Assembly: GCA_945787295.1 (NCBI GenBank)
Contig: CALZHQ010000060.1
Span: forward strand, 1-50,104
Direction of reading: 5' to 3'
Length of the DNA stretch: 50,104 nucleotides
DNA from: an uncultured Desulfuromonadales bacterium
Lineage (GTDB): Bacteria > Desulfobacterota > Desulfuromonadia > Desulfuromonadales > Geopsychrobacteraceae
The translations under genes and the position numbers were made by a program. The notes beneath the pieces are model-generated. The model saw only the letters and a list, made by a program, of their open reading frames with translations. It did not search any database and had not been told where the DNA came from. Each line of letters starts with the position of its first letter. Within the stretch, counting starts at the first letter, position 1. Below, in pieces: positions 44,583 through 50,104 of the stretch.

Positions 44583-46479
44583 AGTCGGAAATAAAATTAT
44601 GGTCATTGATGATGACCAAGGGGTACGGTCCCATTTGCAGAAAACTTTATCTGCTGCGGGATATGAGGTTGAAACCGTTGACCGTGGTGCGGTGGGTCTG
44701 CAGAAGCTGTTGGCCGAAGACTTTCAGGTTGTGCTGATCGATATCAATATGCCGGAAATTTCCGGGCCGGCAGTTTGCAGCGCTTTGCGTAAACAAGAAA
44801 AAACCAAAGATATCAAGGTGGTGATGATCACCTCCATGTTCCATACTCCGGAGCAGATTGCCCAGGCCAAGGCAGATTACGGTCCAGACGAATTCCTCCT
44901 TAAACCTTTTGATGCTCCAGCCCTTTACGCCTTGCTGGATACCTTGTTGGGCAATAAGCCTGAAAAAGCGGCCGAAGATAATTCCGTCAAACCGATCACT
45001 GGTCAGGGCGTTCCGATATTACTGCACGAACTTTACGGCAAAAAAGCGACCGGTTTACTGCACCTGCAGCGGGGTGAGGCGAAAAAGATCATTTACATCA
45101 AGGATGGTTATCCGATCTTTGCGCGTTCAAATGTTCTTAGTGAGTGTCTCGGCCGGATGCTGGTTAGTGAGGGAGTGATGACCCAACTCGATTGTGATGC
45201 TTCGGTTGAGCGGAGTAAAGAATCTGGCCGGTTGCAGGGAACCGTGCTGATAGAGATGGGCCTGTTGACGCCACAGGATTTGCATGAGGCCCTTTTGCGA
45301 CAGGTGACCGAGAAACTGCTGTCGACTTTTAAATGGCGGGATGGGACCAGCCAGTTTGTTGCTGGAAAAGATTTCAAAAAGACCGTCACATCGATCAAAC
45401 TCTCACCGGCGTCACTCATCCTCGATGGGATTAAGCATTATTGGACACCGCAGCAACTTGATAATTACTTGACGCCACTGCGGCATTTGTATCTGAAACA
45501 GGCTTCAGATCCCCAGTACCGTTTTCAGGAAATCAAATTGAATCGGCGCGGCGAGGAAATCTTCAGGAATTGTCTTGGGACTTTGACGTTGGCGGAAACC
45601 CTTGAACAGCACCCCCTGGCTCGCCGCGAAGTGCAGCAGGTGCTTGCGGCGCTAATGATTTCCGAACTGGTGGAGTGCAGTGAAGTTGCCGAGCAGGTCG
45701 AAGCTGCAGATCTGCCGGGTCGAAGCAAAGATCAGCCGATCGATGAGCAGGTACGGCGCAAGATTCTGGATGATTATCAGCGCGTGATGACAGTCGATTA
45801 TTTTGAGGCTCTGGGGATTGCTCGCCAGTGCGGCAGCACCGAGGTGCGACGGGCCTACTATAAGCTGGCCAAAGAATATCATCCGGATCGTTTCCTTGGC
45901 AGTGGCCTGTCGAAGGAGATGAAAAATAAAATCAACGAAATGTTCCAGTACATCACCCAGGCCTATACGGTGCTCAGCGAACCTAAATCCTGCTCTGACT
46001 ATTTGGACGAGTTGGTCAATGGACCGAAGAAAACCATCGATATCAATCAGGTCATCGAAGCCGAAAGCGCCTTTCAGGAAGGGCGGGGTCTGCTGAAAAT
46101 CAGACGCTACAATGCAGCGGTCAGGCCGTTACGGCATGCCATCGAATTAAGTCCTGAAGAGCCTGAATACTTGACACACTATGCCTGGGCTCTGTTTAAG
46201 GCCTCCCCGGAAAATACCGATGGCCAGAACCGCGCCCTCGAAGTCTTACTGGCTTCTCGTGAGCTGAACCCGAGTCTCGATCTGACCCATCTTTATCTGG
46301 GACATATTTATCATCTGCAGGGCAAAGATCGGCAATCGGAAAAATCCTTCGAAATGGCCGTTCAGGCGAATCCCGATTGTACCGAGGCCTTGCGGGAATT
46401 GCGCTTGCTCAATCTGCGCCGGGAACAGTCTTCGCAATCGAAGGGGTTGCTGAAGAAATTTATGAGCAAGGAAGATTAG
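44575..46479 (+). CDS. Response regulator fused to PATAN, J-domain and TPR
   Basis: A 634-aa protein. The receiver (1-125) has VIDDDQG, the Asp in LIDINMPEISG and LKPF. A PATAN (DUF4388) domain follows (about 140-260: LLHELYGKKATGLLHLQRGEAKKIIYIKDG), then a helical region, a J-domain (about 405-475) with the HPD tripeptide in EYHPDRF, and TPR repeats (about 490-620). J-domains stimulate DnaK, so the protein could link phosphorylation to chaperone recruitment; this is inference. The start is ATG 44575, 9 nt after GGAGG; an ATG at 44569 is too close. It overlaps the glnE end by 8 bp. Confidence 0.88.
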   Translation: MPEVGNKIMVIDDDQGVRSHLQKTLSAAGYEVETVDRGAVGLQKLLAEDFQVVLIDINMPEISGPAVCSALRKQEKTKDIKVVMITSMFHTPEQIAQAKADYGPDEFLLKPFDAPALYALLDTLLGNKPEKAAEDNSVKPITGQGVPILLHELYGKKATGLLHLQRGEAKKIIYIKDGYPIFARSNVLSECLGRMLVSEGVMTQLDCDASVERSKESGRLQGTVLIEMGLLTPQDLHEALLRQVTEKLLSTFKWRDGTSQFVAGKDFKKTVTSIKLSPASLILDGIKHYWTPQQLDNYLTPLRHLYLKQASDPQYRFQEIKLNRRGEEIFRNCLGTLTLAETLEQHPLARREVQQVLAALMISELVECSEVAEQVEAADLPGRSKDQPIDEQVRRKILDDYQRVMTVDYFEALGIARQCGSTEVRRAYYKLAKEYHPDRFLGSGLSKEMKNKINEMFQYITQAYTVLSEPKSCSDYLDELVNGPKKTIDINQVIEAESAFQEGRGLLKIRRYNAAVRPLRHAIELSPEEPEYLTHYAWALFKASPENTDGQNRALEVLLASRELNPSLDLTHLYLGHIYHLQGKDRQSEKSFEMAVQANPDCTEALRELRLLNLRREQSSQSKGLLKKFMSKED

Positions 46480-46494
46480 GGTCCGGGAGGTTTC

Positions 46495-46569
46495 ATGCGT
46501 TTTTGGTTTTTTAGTGTTCTGCTGGTCCTTCTGCTGTCCGGTTGCCTGCCCTGCGTGCCTTGCCTTTAG
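46495..46569 (+). CDS. Putative 24-residue lipoprotein peptide
   Basis: A short open frame, too short for standard gene-finding, 15 bp after the J-domain protein. It starts ATG 46495 with GGGAGG 4-5 nt upstream and ends TAG 46567-46569. The peptide is an N-terminal RFWFF, a hydrophobic core (SVLLVLLL), and the lipobox LSGC with Cys17, so a lipidated mature peptide of eight residues (CLPCVPCL) would result. It has three cysteines. Function unknown. The good ribosome site and perfect lipobox favour a real gene, but expression is unproved. Confidence 0.55.
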   Translation: MRFWFFSVLLVLLLSGCLPCVPCL

Positions 46570-46575
46570 TCCCCC

Positions 46576-47352
46576 TCAATAGGATGAAAAAGGCCGGTGA
46601 AAATCGATCAGGATCGCGGTCATGTCATCACTGTTCTCCTGCTGCTCGCAGAAGCTGTCAAGCTGGCTGAACAATTCATCGAGAAATTCTATATGGTCAC
46701 CAACCCCATCCCGTAACTGCTGCGTCAGTCGCGGGGTGCCGAACATCTCGCCCGCCCGGCTCTTTGCCTCAATAATTCCATCGGTACAGAGCAGTAAACG
46801 ATCCCCCGGATGGAACTGAAAGCTGCTCAGCTCGATGTCTGGATCATCAAAAAACCCGAGCGGTGGCCCGCTGGTGTATAGGGTCTTTATGCCGTCATTC
46901 TGCTTCACCAGCGGCGGCGTGTGGCCACAGTTGACATAGTGCATCTGCAGGCTGCGCGGATCGATGATGGCAAAGAACAGGGTCGTGGAAAAATAGTGAT
47001 CCAGTTTTCGGGACCGGCTGGCAAAGGTGGAGAGAATTTTGTTCACGCCGCCGACGATTGTACAGGGGGAGCATTCGTCAAGCGTTGAGCGGTGGATATA
47101 GCCATAGATCAGCGACATGATCACCGAGGCATGAAAGCCATGTCCGGTCACATCGCCGATAAATAGCCCCTGGCACTGGTCCGGCATGGTGATGAAATCG
47201 AAGTAGTCGCCCCCCAGTTTGCTGGCCATGCGATTTTTGACACCGGTGCAGCACCAACTACACAAGGGGGAACTCGGTGGAAACAGGAGCTGCTGAACCT
47301 GGCTGGCCAGGTCCAGTTCATCAGCAAGGATCGATTTTTCCCTTTTGGTCAT
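46576..47352 (-). CDS. PP2C/SpoIIE-type serine phosphatase
   Basis: A 258-aa phosphatase of the SpoIIE/RsbU class, which commonly dephosphorylates anti-sigma antagonist proteins. The metal-binding and catalytic segments are present: KLGGDYFDF, IGDVTGHGFHASVIMS, NCGHTPPL, LLCTDGIIEA and the final SDDMTAILIDF. A coiled helix ELDLASQVQQLLFP precedes the domain, as in RsbU-like proteins; there is no attached sensor domain. The start chosen is ATG 47352; the open frame runs upstream to 47442 through the ttcA end. It is 13 bp downstream of ttcA. Partner unknown. Confidence 0.88.
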   Translation of the reverse strand: MTKREKSILADELDLASQVQQLLFPPSSPLCSWCCTGVKNRMASKLGGDYFDFITMPDQCQGLFIGDVTGHGFHASVIMSLIYGYIHRSTLDECSPCTIVGGVNKILSTFASRSRKLDHYFSTTLFFAIIDPRSLQMHYVNCGHTPPLVKQNDGIKTLYTSGPPLGFFDDPDIELSSFQFHPGDRLLLCTDGIIEAKSRAGEMFGTPRLTQQLRDGVGDHIEFLDELFSQLDSFCEQQENSDDMTAILIDFHRPFSSY

Positions 47353-47365
47353 TTGCAGCCATGCC

Positions 47366-48148
47366 TCATTTGTGTGCGTCTTTGTTTGCCTCCGCCAGGT
47401 GTTGATCCAACAGGTGGCGCGGCAAAACATTGCCCAGGGCACTGATCATGCTGTTGCGGATCTGTGGAATATCTTTTGCCAGCTCAGCGATCAACTGTTT
47501 CATCCGCTGGCGTTTTTGCTCTACGGTCCCTTCAACCGGACAGGAACAGTTGATGATCGGGTACTCAACCTGTTGACTGTATTCAATGATATCAGACTCT
47601 TCAACGTAAACCAGCGGTCGGATAACGGTGTGCCTGCCGTTATCTGCCAGCAGTTTCGGCGACATCGCGGCAAGAGTGCCGACATAAAATTGGTTGAGCA
47701 GCAAGGTTTCAATGAAGTCGTCCAGGTGATGGCCCAAGGCTATTTTGTTGCAGCCAAGCTTTTCGGCCACGGTGTAGAGAATTCCACGTCGCAAGCGGGC
47801 GCAAAACGCACAATAGGATGAACCGGGTTTTCTTTTTTCATCAATAATCTGATAAACATCGGTCGCTTCGAGATGATAGCGATAAGCCTTGGTTTGCAGA
47901 TGCTGCTCAATGATATCGGTCCGGTAGCCGGAAAATCCGGAATCGACATTGACCGCGATCAGTTCAAAATTGACGGGTGCCTTTTTGCGTAAAGCTTCAA
48001 GAATATCGAGCAGGGCATAAGAATCTTTGCCGCCCGAAACTCCAACGGCAATCCGGTCGCCTTCTTCGATCAGCTTAAAATCTCCGATCGCTTTGCCGGT
48101 CAGTCTTTTGATCCGCTGAAAAAGAGTATCAACTTTTTTCGCCACCAT
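47366..48148 (-). CDS. ttcA: tRNA 2-thiocytidine synthetase TtcA
   Basis: Thiolates cytidine 32 of tRNA, using ATP and an iron-sulfur cluster. The protein (about 260 aa) has the PP-loop SGGKDSYALLD (about residues 38-48), the cluster cysteines in YCAFCARLRRG and a third in NCSCPVEG, and GHHLDDFIETLL. Start uncertain: ATG 48151, ATG 48148 and GTG 48145 share one GGAG site; the spacing favours the later two. A frame to 48196 lacks a site. A candidate promoter lies at 48178-48206. Confidence 0.93.
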   Translation of the reverse strand: MVAKKVDTLFQRIKRLTGKAIGDFKLIEEGDRIAVGVSGGKDSYALLDILEALRKKAPVNFELIAVNVDSGFSGYRTDIIEQHLQTKAYRYHLEATDVYQIIDEKRKPGSSYCAFCARLRRGILYTVAEKLGCNKIALGHHLDDFIETLLLNQFYVGTLAAMSPKLLADNGRHTVIRPLVYVEESDIIEYSQQVEYPIINCSCPVEGTVEQKRQRMKQLIAELAKDIPQIRNSMISALGNVLPRHLLDQHLAEANKDAHK

Positions 48149-48177
48149 CATTCTCCGGGAAATGTTTTGAAGTGGCC

Positions 48178-48206
48178 TTTGTAGTGGAATTGTCAAGAAA
48201 ATGCAA
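48178..48206 (-). promoter_or_regulatory. Candidate promoter of ttcA
   Basis: On the minus strand TTGCAT (48201-48206), a 17-bp spacer and TACAAA (48178-48183). Both hexamers are only partial matches. Confidence 0.4.
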
Positions 48207-48304
48207 GTCTGTGAGTTCTCGTTGTTCCTGGCGGTTCAGTTCTTGCAAAATACTATTTTTGCGAAATTATTGAGTCGGTTTTTTGACACCACAAGGGCCT
48301 GCAG

Positions 48305-49042
48305 ATGTGTATCGATCCGTTGATCAGTAAAGATATGTTTCAGCCGCAAACAGAGCAATCCGTGAGGCGTCAGCATAAAGCGACCGATATCAATGCTTTT
48401 GAGCAGCTGTTAAATAGCGCGGCCGAGAGTGGGGGCGCAAGCCGTGTGGCTGTGGAACAAGCTAACGCACTCCTTAAGCTGGCGCAGTTGCAGCTACTGC
48501 AGGGACTTTTTGCCAATGCTGAAACAACGGAAGGGGCTGACCTGCTTGCGGCTTTAAACTGGCAACCGCAAACACCGCCAGCGCCGCTCGGTGGCCAGCG
48601 GGTTGAGGAAATCTACCACCGGCTTCAGCCGACCTTACTGGAAGCTGGCCCTGCCAAGCGCAACGATATTGAGCGGATGATCGACCAGGTTGCAGAAAAA
48701 GTCAGTCTGGCCCCAGAGCTGATCCGCTCAGTGGTGGCAGCAGAAAGTAATTTTCAGTCAGATGCCGTTTCTCACGCTGGAGCCCAAGGTTTGATGCAAT
48801 TGATGCCAGAGACGGCCGCTGAACTGGGCGTGACAGACAGTTTCGACCCGGAGCAGAATTTACTCGCTGGCAGCCGCTATTTGAAGCAACTTTTGGAAAA
48901 GTATGCTGGTGATCTCGATCGCGCACTGGCCGCGTATAACTGGGGGCAGGGAAATGTCGATCGCAAAGGGTTGACGCAAATGCCAGAAGAAACCCGTCAA
49001 TATCTGGCCCGGGTGAAGGGATTGTTGGACAGGCAGGCTTAA
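48305..49042 (+). CDS. Lytic transglycosylase SLT-domain protein
   Basis: Cleaves the glycan strands of peptidoglycan. The C-terminal half (about residues 125-245) is an SLT domain: catalytic glutamate in VVAAESNFQSDA, then GAQGLMQLMPETAAELG and AAYNWGQGNVDR. The N-terminal 120 residues contain a helical stretch rich in Leu and Gln and no signal peptide. Without an export signal it may be carried out by a dedicated system, as with FlgJ-like or phage-type enzymes. A palindromic TTGCAAAA/TTTTGCGA pair lies at 48243-48264 upstream. It converges on the next gene. Confidence 0.88.
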   Translation: MCIDPLISKDMFQPQTEQSVRRQHKATDINAFEQLLNSAAESGGASRVAVEQANALLKLAQLQLLQGLFANAETTEGADLLAALNWQPQTPPAPLGGQRVEEIYHRLQPTLLEAGPAKRNDIERMIDQVAEKVSLAPELIRSVVAAESNFQSDAVSHAGAQGLMQLMPETAAELGVTDSFDPEQNLLAGSRYLKQLLEKYAGDLDRALAAYNWGQGNVDRKGLTQMPEETRQYLARVKGLLDRQA

Positions 49043-49095
49043 TGACCTGAACGCTGCGCAGAATATTCAGCTCTGGTCGAAGATCTGGACGGCTG

Positions 49096-49365
49096 TCAGT
49101 GGTCTTTTTTTTGCTGCAGAAGAGCAACAAAATCCTTCAGCCTTGACGTCTTGGTGGCATTGATAAAGCCTGGTTGCGTAGAGAAGAGCCATTTCTGACC
49201 ATCCCAATAGACATCACGATTGACCGGATTTTCCGGGTCGGTTACCACTTCGCATGCTCCAGACATAGAATATCCGCCATAAACTTGTGTTATCAGGCAC
49301 TCTGAACCTTCGACGTTGATCCAGTCTTTCACTTCGATCTTCGGGTGGTTCTGTTTGTTGAGCAT
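49096..49365 (-). CDS. Small hypothetical protein
   Basis: An unrecognised soluble protein of 89 aa. It has a beta-rich centre (VKDWINVEGSECLITQVYGGYSMSGA in part) and an aromatic segment VYWDGQKWLF, ending in charged residues. Such a shape is compatible with a small beta-barrel or SH3-like domain. Start ATG 49365, AAGGAG 12 nt upstream; an upstream extension to 49422 lacks a site. Convergent with the transglycosylase. Confidence 0.65.
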   Translation of the reverse strand: MLNKQNHPKIEVKDWINVEGSECLITQVYGGYSMSGACEVVTDPENPVNRDVYWDGQKWLFSTQPGFINATKTSRLKDFVALLQQKKDH

Positions 49366-49648
49366 GGCGGGTCGTCTCCTTGTGCTGTTGATGACGTTAC
49401 AACGTAAGAGGAAAGCTTCCAAGCGACAAGCTTGTCAATGCCGATAAAATCTATTTATAAGCCACAGAAATTGTTTAGCAGGAAATACTGCTTGAGTAAA
49501 GCTTGTTGATTCTTTCCATGTGTTAATTGTGCTGGCATGATAACCGATTCTTCACATAGCGGTTTTGCCGCGCATAACTTGTTGACTCATTGACCAGACC
49601 GGATCAAACTAGCTCTTAATGACTGAATCGCTAAAACAGACGGCAGAC
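49366..49648. other. Divergent intergenic region
   Basis: An AT-rich 283-bp gap between the minus-strand 89-aa gene and the plus-strand pseudopilin gene. A possible plus-strand promoter is TTGACT (49582-49587), 17 bp and CAAACT (49605-49610), with a poor -10. I see no RNA gene. Confidence 0.4.
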
Positions 49649-50104
49649 ATGAAACAATTAACCAACCAGCGCGGTGTCGCCCTGATGGGCGTTTTGATGG
49701 CGGTGACGATTCTCGGCCTGATGGCCGGGATAGCCGGTTCAACCTGGACGACAATTGTCCAGCGGGCCAAGGAGCAGGAACTGCTCTGGCGTGGTGACCA
49801 ATACCGTCAGGCGCTTGAATCCTATTTTACAACGGAAAAAGTCGGTGGTCATCCCCAGCAGCTTCCTTCCAGTTTAGAGAATTTAGTCAAAGACCCCCGT
49901 TCGGTTGCTGTTGTTCGCCACCTGCGTGATTTGTACCTTGATCCGATGACCGGTGAAGACTGGGAGGTGATCAAGGATCCGAGCGGTAAAATCAAGGGGG
50001 TTCGCAGCAGCAGCAAAAAAGAACCGTTTAAAAAGGATGGCTTTTCCGAAGAGAATAAGGATTTTGCCGAAAAAGAGAGTTACAGCGAGTGGGAGTTCAT
50101 TTTT
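49649..50104 (+). CDS. Type II secretion/type IV pilus pseudopilin-like protein, 3'-truncated by window edge
   Basis: The first 152 codons are open to the last base. After a short basic leader (MKQLTNQR) comes G-V-A-L-M-G and a 20-residue hydrophobic helix (VLMAVTILGLMAGIAG), then AKEQELLWRGDQYRQALESYF, a segment common in pseudopilin-like type II secretion proteins of Geobacter and beta-proteobacteria as I remember them. The usual Phe-Thr-Leu-x-Glu after the cleavage site is absent: Glu5 is Gly, as in GspK-type minor pseudopilins that lack this Glu. So it is a minor pseudopilin rather than a major pilin, on present evidence. Confidence 0.75.
   Translation, partial: MKQLTNQRGVALMGVLMAVTILGLMAGIAGSTWTTIVQRAKEQELLWRGDQYRQALESYFTTEKVGGHPQQLPSSLENLVKDPRSVAVVRHLRDLYLDPMTGEDWEVIKDPSGKIKGVRSSSKKEPFKKDGFSEENKDFAEKESYSEWEFIF

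Noticed and set aside
48243..48264. Palindrome TTGCAAAA/TTTTGCGA upstream of the transglycosylase
   Set aside because: The symmetry is imperfect and AT-driven, and no promoter of good quality overlaps it, so no operator is claimed.

Overview
The window looks like a chromosomal segment of a Desulfuromonadota bacterium (Desulfuromonas/Geopsychrobacter/Geobacter-like, formerly Deltaproteobacteria). The inference rests on gene content: an MglB/MglA polarity switch pair, the futalosine route to menaquinone (mqnB, mqnD), many response regulators fused to PilZ, GAF, PATAN, J-domain or TPR modules, a sigma-54 activator, and a gatC-gatA-gatB-mtnA-glnE gene order. No 16S rRNA is present, so the assignment stays an inference.

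Layout. 1-5.2 kb: the 3' part of serA, converging on a minus-strand operon (unknown 386-aa gene, mqnB, mqnD), then mglB-mglA from a strong sigma-70 promoter. 5.28-12.12 kb: a tRNA-Asn gene and an accessory region whose boundaries are marked by three copies of the tRNA 3' end (15 identical bases at 5351, 9912 and 12108). The repeats delimit two tandem cassettes, each with a hipBA toxin-antitoxin operon plus a primase-helicase gene of the type databases call TOTE conflict system primase. The cassette-1 helicase has lost motif III through a frame-breaking deletion; the cassette-2 copy is only an N-terminal remnant, translationally coupled behind hipA. No integrase is visible. 12.2-15.5 kb: a membrane hybrid histidine kinase with a CheY-like partner. 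15.7-21.2 kb: a PilZ protein, a sigma-54 activator, a large perfect inverted repeat, a sigma-54-like promoter, two Hsp20 genes and a frameshifted clpB, apparently a stress module. 21.3-25.5 kb: a thioredoxin-fold protein, a REC-PilZ-GAF regulator, a radical SAM/B12 protein and a coiled-coil protein. 25.7-32.9 kb: glmU, glmS, a ClC transporter with CBS domains and a frame-broken uvrD/pcrA. 32.9-36.9 kb: a REC/MalT-like/BTAD regulator and an Mrp ATPase. 36.9-46.6 kb: gatC-gatA-gatB-mtnA-glnE, a REC-PATAN-J-TPR protein and a 24-residue lipoprotein. 46.6-50.1 kb: a SpoIIE-type phosphatase and ttcA (minus), a lytic transglycosylase, a small unknown protein, and the start of a pseudopilin-like gene running off the end.

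The items most deserving a second look are the tRNA-Asn-anchored hipBA/primase-helicase cassettes, the sigma-54/inverted-repeat/Hsp20 control region, and the frame-breaking deletions in three long ATPase genes (TOTE helicase, clpB, uvrD), which may be true mutations or assembly faults. Every family name here comes from reading the translated sequence and remembered family motifs; no database search was run.
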